Assembly: GCF_013260645.1 (NCBI RefSeq) | Contig: NZ_CP053921.1 | Span: 372,001 to 436,000 of the forward strand | Length of the DNA: 64,000 bases | Reading direction: 5' to 3' | Source: Erythrobacter mangrovi | Lineage (GTDB): Bacteria; Pseudomonadota; Alphaproteobacteria; Sphingomonadales; Sphingomonadaceae | Shown here: in pieces, positions 8,812-17,388 of the stretch | How positions within the stretch are numbered: the stretch's first letter is position 1 | Layout: the number at the start of each line of letters is the position of its first letter | Translations under genes and position numbers: made by a program | The notes under the pieces: generated by a model | Told to the model about the DNA's origin: nothing | Databases searched by the model: none | What the model saw: only the letters and a program-made list of their open reading frames with translations

Positions 8812-9564
8812 ATGACCGTAGATTCGTCCGAGGAAACCGAGGGTGCCATGAAAGCCCGCGGCGATTCAACCATGCGTCGCTGGCTCGGCAGCGCCGCCAT
8901 CCTTGCCGTGGGGATCATGGCTGGCGGCTTCGTTCTCGGTGACGGGCTGGTACGGATGAAGGCGGCGGAACGGAGCGTTACTGTGCGGGGGCTTGCCGAG
9001 CGCGATGTCGTTGCGGATCTGGCGACCTGGACCATTTCCTACGCGGGCATCGCCGGGGACCTGGCCGGAGCACAGGCGGCGGCCGACCGCGATGCCGCCG
9101 CAATCCGTAGCTTTTTCAAGGAGCTCGGCTTTCCCGACAACGAGCTAACCCCGGCAGGCGTCAATGTCTCAAGCTACACCAATGACGGGATAACCCGATA
9201 CACCGTTCAGCAGCGGATGGTACTGCGCACCAGGGACATCAAGCGCGCGCAGGAAGCTTCGCGCCGGCAGGTGGAACTGGTTCGGCGCGGCGTGGTGTTA
9301 GAGGACGGCTCTGGGATCAACTACACTTTCACCGGGCTCAATGCGGTAAAACCGGACATGGTCGCCGAAGCGACCAAGGACGCACGCGCCTCTGCGGAGC
9401 AGTTTGCCAAGGACAGCGGCGCTGCCGTCGGTTCGATCAGGCAGGCGACGCAGGGGTATTTTTCGATTGAGGCCCGCGACGGAGAAGCCGGCGGCTGGGG
9501 CGTGGGCGACACGCCTTACAAGAAGGTCCGGGTCGTCACGACGGTCGACTTTGCACTCGAATGA
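8812..9564 (+). CDS. SIMPL (DUF541) domain periplasmic protein
   Basis: 250 aa, ATG preceded by AAAGGA. A cytoplasmic basic stretch is followed by one membrane/signal segment (about 24-43), then an extracytoplasmic SIMPL domain starting at SVTVRGLAERDVVADLATW, the typical opening of DUF541 proteins. Family members are periplasmic or membrane anchored and some have been linked to oxidative stress, but the biochemical role is not established. The gene has its own neighbourhood: divergent from gloA (78 bp) and followed by a hairpin shared with the opposite-strand porin. Confidence 0.8.
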   Translation: MTVDSSEETEGAMKARGDSTMRRWLGSAAILAVGIMAGGFVLGDGLVRMKAAERSVTVRGLAERDVVADLATWTISYAGIAGDLAGAQAAADRDAAAIRSFFKELGFPDNELTPAGVNVSSYTNDGITRYTVQQRMVLRTRDIKRAQEASRRQVELVRRGVVLEDGSGINYTFTGLNAVKPDMVAEATKDARASAEQFAKDSGAAVGSIRQATQGYFSIEARDGEAGGWGVGDTPYKKVRVVTTVDFALE

Positions 9565-9597
9565 AAAATGGGGGGCGGGAATACCGCCCCCAAAAAT
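9565..9597 (-). terminator. Rho-independent terminator of the TorF porin gene
   Basis: An 8-bp GC-only stem (9571-9578 with 9584-9591) and a 5-nt loop lie between the convergent SIMPL and porin genes. Reading the minus strand, the stem is followed by ATTTTTC, a usable U-tract. On the plus strand the stem is followed by AAAAATT, so termination of the SIMPL gene here would be weaker. Confidence 0.7.
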
Positions 9598-9599
9598 TC

Positions 9600-10364
9600 T
9601 CAGAAGCTGGCGGAAATCGTGGCCACCACGGCATCATCGGTGAACTCGTTGATCGAAGGCCCTTCGACGCCGACATAGGCGACACCGAATTCGAACGGAC
9701 CGTGCGCAATGCTGGCGCCGATAGACCAGTCGAGACCGGTATCGTCGTCCGCGCCGGCGAGCAGCGGCGGAGCCAGCGCCCCATCGGTGTAGCCGATGTG
9801 GCCGGTCAGGGTGATCGGCGTATTGGGGATGCCCACGCCAACATCGGTATAGAGATAGAGGTTGTCGTCATCGCCGAGCGAGTCCTGATCGGGCGAATAG
9901 CCGACGCCGAGCGTGGTTTCGACCGGGCCGAGCGAGAAGCCAACCGAAGCCAGAAACTCGTAGTAGTCGACATTGGCGCCGATATCCTCGGTCGGGTAGA
10001 TGTAGTAGATCGCACCGACGTCGAGGCTCACGCCATCGGTGATGTCACCGCTCCAGCCGCCGTAGACATCGAGCTCCATGTCGCCATAAGCGTCACCGCC
10101 GCTGATCGACGAGGCCCAGGTGCCCACATAGAAGCCGCTTTCATGGGCAACGTCGAAGCCACCCTGGATTGCCGGGTCGCCGCTCGACAGCGAAACGCCG
10201 CGGAAGCGGTAGTCGGTCGTCAGGGCAACATTACCCGACAGTGTGAAGCCGCCAGCCGACGTTTCGTCGGTTGACTCTTCATCTTGCGCCATGACCGGCG
10301 CGGCGGAAAGAAGGCTCACCGTAGCGAGCGAAACGGCCATTAGGCCACGAAAGGACGTCAGCAT
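9600..10364 (-). CDS. TorF-family putative outer-membrane porin
   Basis: 254 aa from the ATG preceded by GAGGAG at ideal spacing. A clear signal peptide (about 1-26, cleaved near APVMAQDEE) precedes a beta-rich domain starting NVALTTDYRFRGVSLSSGDPA, which is the family's hallmark opening. The protein ends in SASF, a C-terminal Phe typical of barrel proteins recognised by BamA. Acidic, aromatic beta strands alternate throughout. The substrate is unknown. A strong terminator follows, and 284 bp of non-coding DNA separates it from the divergent phosphatase gene; I recognise no clear promoter there. Confidence 0.85.
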   Translation of the reverse strand: MLTSFRGLMAVSLATVSLLSAAPVMAQDEESTDETSAGGFTLSGNVALTTDYRFRGVSLSSGDPAIQGGFDVAHESGFYVGTWASSISGGDAYGDMELDVYGGWSGDITDGVSLDVGAIYYIYPTEDIGANVDYYEFLASVGFSLGPVETTLGVGYSPDQDSLGDDDNLYLYTDVGVGIPNTPITLTGHIGYTDGALAPPLLAGADDDTGLDWSIGASIAHGPFEFGVAYVGVEGPSINEFTDDAVVATISASF

Positions 10365-10648
10365 TACAAACTCCTCAACGAGTGTCGCTTCGTCCCACCT
10401 GCGAATCCGTCGGGGCCTGGTTTGATCGGCTCCTCGTGCGGATACAGAAAGATTTGTGCATCGAACGGACCCAGCGCGCAAGATATGTGTGGCAACATTT
10501 CGCATATGCAGCAAAAGCTGTGGTGTTTTCGCAACTGCAGGATCGGTCGGCTGGGTCGCGGTTGCCGCGCGAGCGGCTTGCGCCTATCTGCCCAGCGAGG
10601 CCGGCGTACAGGCGCAGGCCAGGGGATGGACCACAACACAACCGCACA

Positions 10649-11452
10649 ATGCTCCGATCGCTACGCCAGCTATTCAAGGAGAAACCTGCCCCACGCCGCC
10701 TGGCGTCGGTGCCTGCGGGCGAGCGGTATTACGTCATCGGGGACGTACACGGGCGCCTCGACCTGTTCGACGCGCTGATCGAGGCGATCGAGGCCGACGA
10801 CGCATCCGCTCCGGCGGCGCAATCCACCGTGGTGCTGCTGGGTGACCTGATCGACCGCGGACCGAACAGCTCGGGTGTGATCGACCGGGCACGGGCCTGG
10901 ACCAAGACCCGCACAGTTCGCTTCATCGCCGGAAACCACGAGGAAATGTTCCTGGAGTCCTTCGATGACAAGGAAATGCTCCGCCACTTCATCAAGCATG
11001 GCGGCCGTGAAACGATCCTGTCCTACGGCATCAAGCGCAAGCGCTACAACGAGTTGACCATCAAAGAGCTGCAGGGCGAGCTTGCCCAGCTGGTCCCTGC
11101 CAAGCACCGCAAGTTCCTGAGCAGTTTCGAGGACATGATCGTCGCAGGCGACTATGTCTTCGTCCATGCCGGGATCAACCCGAAGCGTCCGGTCGAAGAT
11201 CAGAAGCCGTCCGACCTGCGCTGGATCCGCGAGCGCTTTCTCAAGCACACCGAGCCCTTTAGCCACGTGGTGATCCATGGCCACACGATCTTCGACACTG
11301 TCGAGGCGACCGACCACCGCATCGGCATTGACACCGGCGCTTTTCGCAGCGGGCGCCTGACCGCGCTGGTGCTTGAGGGCACATCGCGCCGGACCATCCA
11401 GGCGGTCGAAACCGACAGCGTGATTGCGATCGACAAGACCGATCTCGCCTAG
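10649..11452 (+). CDS. Metallophosphoesterase, PPP-type serine/threonine phosphatase-like
   Basis: 267 aa. The start was placed at the ATG giving MLRSLRQLFKE; the longer open frame upstream has no homology-like content. The binuclear-metal motifs of PPP phosphatases are all present: GDVHGR (about 32-37), GDLIDRGPNS (about 67-76) and GNHEE (about 99-103), followed by histidines in FVHAGI and VIHGHT. It is likely a cytoplasmic bacterial PPP-family phosphatase such as those related to PrpA or diadenosine tetraphosphatase. It ends about 20 bp before the 3' end of the convergent RNase P RNA gene. Confidence 0.85.
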   Translation: MLRSLRQLFKEKPAPRRLASVPAGERYYVIGDVHGRLDLFDALIEAIEADDASAPAAQSTVVLLGDLIDRGPNSSGVIDRARAWTKTRTVRFIAGNHEEMFLESFDDKEMLRHFIKHGGRETILSYGIKRKRYNELTIKELQGELAQLVPAKHRKFLSSFEDMIVAGDYVFVHAGINPKRPVEDQKPSDLRWIRERFLKHTEPFSHVVIHGHTIFDTVEATDHRIGIDTGAFRSGRLTALVLEGTSRRTIQAVETDSVIAIDKTDLA

Positions 11453-11474
11453 CACGGCAGGTTTCCGAGAGAGG

Positions 11475-11872
<398 letters not shown>

Positions 11873-11877
11873 GTAAG

Positions 11878-11906
11878 CAAATAGGGTGTCGAGCCGATTT
11901 CGCCAA
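11878..11906 (-). promoter_or_regulatory. Candidate housekeeping promoter of rnpB
   Basis: On the minus strand TTGGCG (11906-11901) and TATTTG (11883-11878) are separated by exactly 17 bp. Initiation 6-8 nt downstream would fall at the start of the P1 helix, which agrees with the expected RNA 5' end. The remaining 258 bp up to the oxidoreductase gene (11907-12164) show nothing I can identify. Confidence 0.5.
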
Positions 11907-12164
11907 GCAAAAGCCGTGTTGGACCGGAATTGGATTGGCCGGACGTAACCCTGCTGGATGGAACACATGGAACAGGGTCCTGCAGAAGAAAACACCGCGC
12001 CAGCAGGACCATGACGAAGCGACGCCGGTTGAGGATGAGAGAGCTGCCAAGTCCACGCTCGGGATCTGGCATGAGGGCATTTCGGTAGGAAAGCGCGAAT
12101 GGCAGCTAACGACCCGAAGGCTGACCTTGCGATCTATCCCGGTCATCGGGAAACCAGTTGCGGT

Positions 12165-13385
12165 CTAATAGACTTGGCGATTTGTGTTGATCCCCTTGGT
12201 CTCCAGCGAGAACCGAGGTTCCGCCTGTGCCGAGCCTGACACTAGCAATTCGGCCGCACGCTTGCCCACGGCGGGGCCATGTTTGAAACCATGGCCAGAC
12301 CCTCCGCCTATCAGGAGGACATCCCTGTTGCCGGGCAGCCAATCGATCAGGAAATCGCCGTTCGACGTATTGGTATACTGGCACACTCTGGCCTGGACCA
12401 AGGGCGCATCGGCAAGCGCCGGGAAGCGGTTCGCGATGAATGCCCTGGCCATGGAAATTCCCTCGCTGCTCGGCTCTCGCTCCAGCGAATTGGGATCGAT
12501 TGCCGGGCCGTGTCGATCGAAGGCGATTTTGAAGCCTCGGCCTTCGATATCCGGCAAGCCGTAGACGATATCGCCGCCGTTGAAGTCCGCCCACACGGGG
12601 AAGCGACCAGCGGCGAAACGGTCATCACCATCCGGGGGGCCGAAATAGAAGACCTCCTGGCGGGTAACAGAGAGCCGCTCTCCCAGCGTGCCGGGGAAGA
12701 GATTTCCCAACCACGGGCCGAGTGCATAGACCAGCTTTCGCGCCCTTTGCCCGTCAGGCAATTCGAAGCCGCCGGCCTGCCCGTTTCGGGGTGGTCCGAC
12801 ATGCGCAATCACCGGCTTCAAACCGGCATCCCGCACCGTCGCCTGTACCGCCCTGTTGGCGATGAGGCCGCCCGTGTCTTCCTCGATGAATCCCACCTCA
12901 TTCGCGTCGAAGCGGATTTGCGGCCAGTTCTTGCCAAGCCAATCGGCATTCCCCGATCGGTGGCTGATCTTCTGTGCTTCCAGCCATGCCAGGCTGCGCT
13001 GCATGTATTGGTCGCGCTCGGGCGAAAACCACAGGACGCCGGTCGGGTAGAAGATCGGCGTGCTCTGGCGATCCGACAGTGCTTTCCAGTAACCCAGCGA
13101 TTCAAGCGCCATCGAAGAATAGAGCGGATCGCCGCCATAGCTCAGGCGAATGACCCGGCTTTCGCCGCCGGACGAACTCCTGACATTCCCCGGGCCATAG
13201 GCGTCATAGAGGGCAACCTTCAGGCCACGCTTCCGAAGATGCCAAGCAGTCCAGGAGCCAAAGACGCCTGCGCCGACTACGGCCACGTCCAAAGTCTGTG
13301 AACTTGTTGCGCCGACCCGTCCGCTGGCGATCGCCAGGCTGGTCGCGCCGATCGATTTGACAATGTTACGGCGGGTCAGACGCAT
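12165..13385 (-). CDS. Tat-exported FAD-dependent oxidoreductase, sarcosine / N-methyltryptophan oxidase-like
   Basis: 406 aa, intact copy. The N-terminus has a twin-arginine motif (TRRNIVK, 4-10) and hydrophobic stretch, so export is likely. A Rossmann FAD-binding motif VVGAGVFGSW follows at 36-45. The C-terminal half contains C335 in CQYTNT and a GGGSGHGFK loop (360-368). In monomeric sarcosine oxidase and N-methyltryptophan oxidase the equivalent Cys binds FAD covalently, so this enzyme probably oxidises a secondary amine or N-methyl amino acid using oxygen. A GAGG site precedes the ATG. Most of the gene (all but the last 87 residues) and 52 bp of its leader are duplicated directly upstream. 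Confidence 0.85.
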   Translation of the reverse strand: MRLTRRNIVKSIGATSLAIASGRVGATSSQTLDVAVVGAGVFGSWTAWHLRKRGLKVALYDAYGPGNVRSSSGGESRVIRLSYGGDPLYSSMALESLGYWKALSDRQSTPIFYPTGVLWFSPERDQYMQRSLAWLEAQKISHRSGNADWLGKNWPQIRFDANEVGFIEEDTGGLIANRAVQATVRDAGLKPVIAHVGPPRNGQAGGFELPDGQRARKLVYALGPWLGNLFPGTLGERLSVTRQEVFYFGPPDGDDRFAAGRFPVWADFNGGDIVYGLPDIEGRGFKIAFDRHGPAIDPNSLEREPSSEGISMARAFIANRFPALADAPLVQARVCQYTNTSNGDFLIDWLPGNRDVLLIGGGSGHGFKHGPAVGKRAAELLVSGSAQAEPRFSLETKGINTNRQVY

Positions 13386-13437
13386 CGGATAACCTCAGTC
13401 GCTCCACGTGTTCTGCGACGTTGATCCTTCCCGACTG
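12427..13437. repeat. 1011-bp perfect tandem repeat, copy 1 (in the intact gene)
   Basis: This segment recurs immediately at 13438-14448 with a constant offset of 1011 bp and no difference that I could find. It covers the first 319-320 codons of the intact oxidoreductase plus 52 bp upstream of its start. The junction shows a single shared G (12426 / 13437 / 14448), so only 1 bp of microhomology. Confidence 0.95.
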
Positions 13438-14396
13438 CGGTTCGCGATGAATGCCCTGGCCATGGAAATTCCCTCGCTGCTCGGCTCTCGCTCCAGCGAA
13501 TTGGGATCGATTGCCGGGCCGTGTCGATCGAAGGCGATTTTGAAGCCTCGGCCTTCGATATCCGGCAAGCCGTAGACGATATCGCCGCCGTTGAAGTCCG
13601 CCCACACGGGGAAGCGACCAGCGGCGAAACGGTCATCACCATCCGGGGGGCCGAAATAGAAGACCTCCTGGCGGGTAACAGAGAGCCGCTCTCCCAGCGT
13701 GCCGGGGAAGAGATTTCCCAACCACGGGCCGAGTGCATAGACCAGCTTTCGCGCCCTTTGCCCGTCAGGCAATTCGAAGCCGCCGGCCTGCCCGTTTCGG
13801 GGTGGTCCGACATGCGCAATCACCGGCTTCAAACCGGCATCCCGCACCGTCGCCTGTACCGCCCTGTTGGCGATGAGGCCGCCCGTGTCTTCCTCGATGA
13901 ATCCCACCTCATTCGCGTCGAAGCGGATTTGCGGCCAGTTCTTGCCAAGCCAATCGGCATTCCCCGATCGGTGGCTGATCTTCTGTGCTTCCAGCCATGC
14001 CAGGCTGCGCTGCATGTATTGGTCGCGCTCGGGCGAAAACCACAGGACGCCGGTCGGGTAGAAGATCGGCGTGCTCTGGCGATCCGACAGTGCTTTCCAG
14101 TAACCCAGCGATTCAAGCGCCATCGAAGAATAGAGCGGATCGCCGCCATAGCTCAGGCGAATGACCCGGCTTTCGCCGCCGGACGAACTCCTGACATTCC
14201 CCGGGCCATAGGCGTCATAGAGGGCAACCTTCAGGCCACGCTTCCGAAGATGCCAAGCAGTCCAGGAGCCAAAGACGCCTGCGCCGACTACGGCCACGTC
14301 CAAAGTCTGTGAACTTGTTGCGCCGACCCGTCCGCTGGCGATCGCCAGGCTGGTCGCGCCGATCGATTTGACAATGTTACGGCGGGTCAGACGCAT
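13395..14396 (-). pseudogene. Truncated duplicate of the FAD-dependent oxidoreductase
   Basis: The reading frame gives 333 aa. Residues 1-320 are identical to the intact copy (Tat signal, Rossmann FAD motif), then the frame runs through the duplication junction into 13 unrelated residues (SREGSTSQNTWSD) derived from the leader of the second copy. It lacks the flavin-linking Cys335 and the GGGSGHG loop, so it should not be an active oxidase. Transcribed first in the minus direction, its stop codon lies 9 bp upstream of the start of the intact gene. It is either a very recent duplication product or an assembly artefact. Confidence 0.85.
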
Positions 14397-14448
14397 CGGA
14401 TAACCTCAGTCGCTCCACGTGTTCTGCGACGTTGATCCTTCCCGACTG
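13438..14448. repeat. 1011-bp perfect tandem repeat, copy 2 (contains the truncated gene)
   Basis: Second unit of the tandem duplication, ending at CCCGACTG, after which the sequence diverges from copy 1. It holds the original gene start with its native upstream context, so the real promoter beyond the 52 duplicated leader bases is probably only in front of this copy. Confidence 0.95.
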
Positions 14449-14512
14449 TGCATGTCAAACTGTCGGCAGTCAGGCCAACGTCCGCCCTCCACCAATTTGC
14501 GTCCATCCGGCC

Positions 14513-15220
14513 CTACCTATGCGCTCCGCGGTCCCGGTCGAGCAATAGCTGGAACAGGATCGCCCGCACCTCGCCGTCGATCTCGCCGTCGATCCTGCGG
14601 GGGCGCCAGCGGCGCTGGAACGCCTCGACTGCCTTATGCCCATCGGTGATGTCATAACCGAAGCGTTCGAGCGCGAGGTAGAAGGCGCCATCATTGTCGA
14701 AGGGGTCGCCCAGTTCGATCTTCGGCGTCGGCAGGCATAGCCCGTATTCCGCCAACCGCTCCCACGGGAACAGCTCGCCCGGATCAAGCTTGCGCGCAGG
14801 CGCCACGTCGGAATGGCCGACCACGTTGGCGCGGGGAATGTCGTGAGCCCGCACGATCCGCGCGAGCAGGGGAACCAGCGCCTCGAACTGAGCCTCGCTG
14901 AAGTCGCGATACCCGTTGGTGTGTCCCGGATGGTCGAGTTCGATACCGATGCTGGCCGAATTCACGTCACGGGTGCCACGCCAGTATGACGCACCGGCAT
15001 GCCAGGCGCGCTTGGCCTCAGGCACGAGGCGCGTGACAGTACCGTCTTCGGCGATCAGGTAATGGGCGGAGACCTTGGCAGCGGGATCGCACATCCGCTC
15101 GAGAGCGGCCTCGGGTCCCAGCATGTCGGTGTAATGGATGACGGCCATCGTCACCGGTAGCGCGCGATCGTCGAAGTTGGGCGAAGGGCGCTCCCGGTGG
15201 ACGAGCTCGTCTCCTGTCAC
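14513..15220 (-). CDS. N-acetylmuramoyl-L-alanine amidase (Amidase_2, AmpD/AmiD-like) with peptidoglycan-binding domain
   Basis: 235 aa, GTG start overlapping the chpT stop by 4 nt (GTGA). The zinc amidase core shows VIHYTDM (about 27-33), HYLIAEDG, and the late ligand block GHSDVAPARKLDPG. A C-terminal helical PG_binding_1-like region (about 168-220) follows. It cleaves the lactyl-amide bond between MurNAc and the stem peptide. No signal peptide is visible, which favours a cytoplasmic, AmpD-like role in cell-wall recycling, although the added PG-binding domain is more AmiD-like. Confidence 0.88.
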   Translation of the reverse strand: MTGDELVHRERPSPNFDDRALPVTMAVIHYTDMLGPEAALERMCDPAAKVSAHYLIAEDGTVTRLVPEAKRAWHAGASYWRGTRDVNSASIGIELDHPGHTNGYRDFSEAQFEALVPLLARIVRAHDIPRANVVGHSDVAPARKLDPGELFPWERLAEYGLCLPTPKIELGDPFDNDGAFYLALERFGYDITDGHKAVEAFQRRWRPRRIDGEIDGEVRAILFQLLLDRDRGAHR

Positions 15221-15876
15221 CCGATCAGGTCTCCGGATTGCGGCAGGACGGCACCGAGGACCAGGGCATCGGCCGATCGGTGATATTGCAGGCCGCCGCC
15301 GTTCTCTTGCGCCAGCAAGGCGATCATGTGGGCTGCAGCGGTGCGGCTCGACAATTCGGTCCGATCGAGCGTGCCGTCGAGCGCCTTGCCGATCGTCTCG
15401 TCGAAGGCGATCTTGGGGCCCGTCGCGCGAACCACGATCTCGGTGGCACCATCGCGCACCTCGGCGCCCACGTCGAGCGTGCCCCCACGCACCAGCGCAT
15501 CGATCGCGATCTGCGCGAAATTGAGCAGTACCTTGACCGCGGGCTTCGCCATCGTGCTGCCGGCCAGGGCCCAGTTGACCTCGACGTTAGCCTTGTCCGC
15601 CACCAGGGCCTGGATCAGCGCCTTGGGTTCCTCGACATCGACCTGATCGCCGAAACCCCCGGCGGCACCGAAGGCCAGGCGGAAGAACTTGAGCTTGTTG
15701 GTGCTGATCTTGGCGCTCTGGTCGAGCAATTGCATGACATTGGCACGCATTTCAGGGTCGGTCTCGAGCGCCAGCAGCTCAAGCCCATTGGAGAGAGCGC
15801 CCACAGGGCTGAGCATGTCGTGGCACAGCCGCGAACACAACATGGCTGCAAGGTCGATCGATTGGCGGTCGTCCAT
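15217..15876 (-). CDS. chpT: Histidine phosphotransferase ChpT
   Basis: 219 aa. The N-terminal helix has the phosphoacceptor block LCSRLCHDMLSPVGALSNG with the active His near residue 19, the typical DHp motif of ChpT. The C-terminal half is a degenerate ATPase-like domain, as known for this family. In Caulobacter ChpT relays phosphate from CckA to CtrA and CpdR and so controls the cell cycle. The stop overlaps the start of the downstream amidase gene, so cell-cycle phosphorelay and wall amidase are co-transcribed here. Confidence 0.88.
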   Translation of the reverse strand: MDDRQSIDLAAMLCSRLCHDMLSPVGALSNGLELLALETDPEMRANVMQLLDQSAKISTNKLKFFRLAFGAAGGFGDQVDVEEPKALIQALVADKANVEVNWALAGSTMAKPAVKVLLNFAQIAIDALVRGGTLDVGAEVRDGATEIVVRATGPKIAFDETIGKALDGTLDRTELSSRTAAAHMIALLAQENGGGLQYHRSADALVLGAVLPQSGDLIG

Positions 15877-15909
15877 CGGGATCCCAGTGATGAAGTTTGC
15901 GATGGTGTC

Positions 15910-16305
15910 TTAGCGAGGGCAAGCCTCATAGGGAAGCGGGGCGAAACCTGCATCCCCCGAACGCCAAAATGTGACTCGCCCTGCCGCGACAATCGCCCAC
16001 ACCATCCCATCGCCAGCAGCCATCTCCCGATCCGTGGCAGAGGGCTCTGCGATGCCATTGGGGTGCGAGTGGTAATAGCCGACCAGCCGAAGGCCCCCGT
16101 TGCGGGCTGCGCGGTGTGCATCGACGAGCGCCTGAGGGTCTATCTCGAAGTGCGACTGCGGCGAGGCGTGAACGTTGGCAGCGGGGGCGCTGGATTCGAT
16201 CCGATCCGTCGCCCCGAACAGCAGGCCGCAGCATTCATTGGGATGGGATCGCTCTGCCTCCACAAGCAGTCGATCGATCACCACGCTTGAGACTTCGAGT
16301 GCCAT
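15910..16305 (-). CDS. M67-family JAMM metallopeptidase (Mov34/MPN/PAD-1)
   Basis: 131 aa from the ATG at 16305; the longer frame upstream runs into rluD and is shadow. The JAMM zinc site is complete: an early Glu (VEAERSHPNECCG) and HSHPNGIAEPSATD, which is H-x-H-x7-S-x2-D. Bacterial relatives process ubiquitin-like or sulfur-carrier proteins, or act in cysteine biosynthesis; no partner carrier gene is nearby, so the substrate is open. Its start codon is separated from the divergent rluD start by only 16 bp. Confidence 0.85.
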   Translation of the reverse strand: MALEVSSVVIDRLLVEAERSHPNECCGLLFGATDRIESSAPAANVHASPQSHFEIDPQALVDAHRAARNGGLRLVGYYHSHPNGIAEPSATDREMAAGDGMVWAIVAAGRVTFWRSGDAGFAPLPYEACPR

Positions 16306-16321
16306 CGCGCATGGCCCTAGC

Positions 16322-17266
16322 ATGACCGAGCCAGAAATCATCACGGGAACCCTGGCCACTGCGGGTCGCCTGGACAAGGTTCTGGCCGAAGCGAGCGGCC
16401 TATCGCGCGAACGGGTCAAGGCGCTGATTGCCGATGGGGCGGTCACGGTGGGCAAGACGCTTGCCAACAGTGGATCGGTGAAGATGCAGGCCGGCGCCTA
16501 TTTCAGCATCGCCCTGCCCCCGCCCGAACCGCTTGCCGCCGAACCGCAGGACATCCCGCTCGATATCGTGTTCGAGGACGATCACCTTATCGTCGTCAAC
16601 AAGCCCGCCGGGATGGTCGTGCACCCTGCCGCGGGGAATCCTGACGGGACCCTGGTCAATGCGCTGCTGTTCCATTGCGCAGGGAGGCTCTCGGGCATCA
16701 ACGGGGTCGCCCGACCCGGTATCGTCCATCGGATCGACAAGGATACCTCGGGCCTGTTGGTCGTGGCCAAGTCCGATGCCGCGCATGAAGGCCTGGCAAA
16801 GCAATTCGCCGACCATTCGATCACCCGCCGATATCTGGCGGTGTGCGCCGGCTACCCCAACCCGCGATCCGGGACCATTTTCGGTCGCATCGGGAGGTCG
16901 GACAAGGATCGCAAGAAGATTGCGGTGCTGCCGGACGATTCCAGCCGGGGGAAGCGCGCCGTCACGCACTATGAAACGCTGCAGACGCTGAATCACGCCA
17001 CCTTGATCGAATGCCGGCTCGAAACCGGGCGCACCCACCAGGTCCGCGTTCACTGTGCGTCAATCGGGCATCCGCTATTGGGGGACCCAGTCTATGGTCG
17101 CACGCCCAAATCCCTCAAGCCCGTTCTGGACCAACTCCAGTTTCGGCGACAGGCGCTGCACGCGGCAAGGCTCGGATTCATTCATCCTATCACGGGTGAA
17201 AGCTTGGATTTCCACACTGATTTACCAGCAGATTTTCAGGAACTGATCGACGAAACCGCTCGTTGA
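16322..17266 (+). CDS. rluD: 23S rRNA pseudouridine synthase RluD-like (RluA family)
   Basis: 314 aa. An N-terminal S4 RNA-binding domain (GRLDKVLAEASGLSRERVKALI, split here as residues about 15-36) is followed by the PSUS catalytic domain with HRIDKDTSGLLVVAKS, in which the Asp is the catalytic nucleophile. A C-terminal block RTHQVRVHCASIGHPLLGD is also typical. RluD makes pseudouridines 1911/1915/1917 in helix 69 of 23S rRNA. No Shine-Dalgarno site is visible before the ATG. It is followed by rpoH 122 bp downstream. Confidence 0.9.
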   Translation: MTEPEIITGTLATAGRLDKVLAEASGLSRERVKALIADGAVTVGKTLANSGSVKMQAGAYFSIALPPPEPLAAEPQDIPLDIVFEDDHLIVVNKPAGMVVHPAAGNPDGTLVNALLFHCAGRLSGINGVARPGIVHRIDKDTSGLLVVAKSDAAHEGLAKQFADHSITRRYLAVCAGYPNPRSGTIFGRIGRSDKDRKKIAVLPDDSSRGKRAVTHYETLQTLNHATLIECRLETGRTHQVRVHCASIGHPLLGDPVYGRTPKSLKPVLDQLQFRRQALHAARLGFIHPITGESLDFHTDLPADFQELIDETAR

Positions 17267-17388
17267 AATCGATGAATCGCAGTGCAATTTTGACAAGATT
17301 CGAGTATAAGTAACCTCAGTGGCCCGACAGCCGGATGCCCATCAGGGGTCCCGCAGCCGAGGTCGACGCTAGAAAGGTCAGGGTATAA

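Noticed and set aside
12165..14396. Two functional oxidoreductase paralogues
   Set aside because: The copies are identical up to the truncation, so this is a single gene with a tandem duplication, not diverged paralogues.
17290..17310. TTGACA and TATAAG before rpoH as a promoter
   Set aside because: The two elements are only 9 bp apart, which does not suit a sigma-70 promoter.
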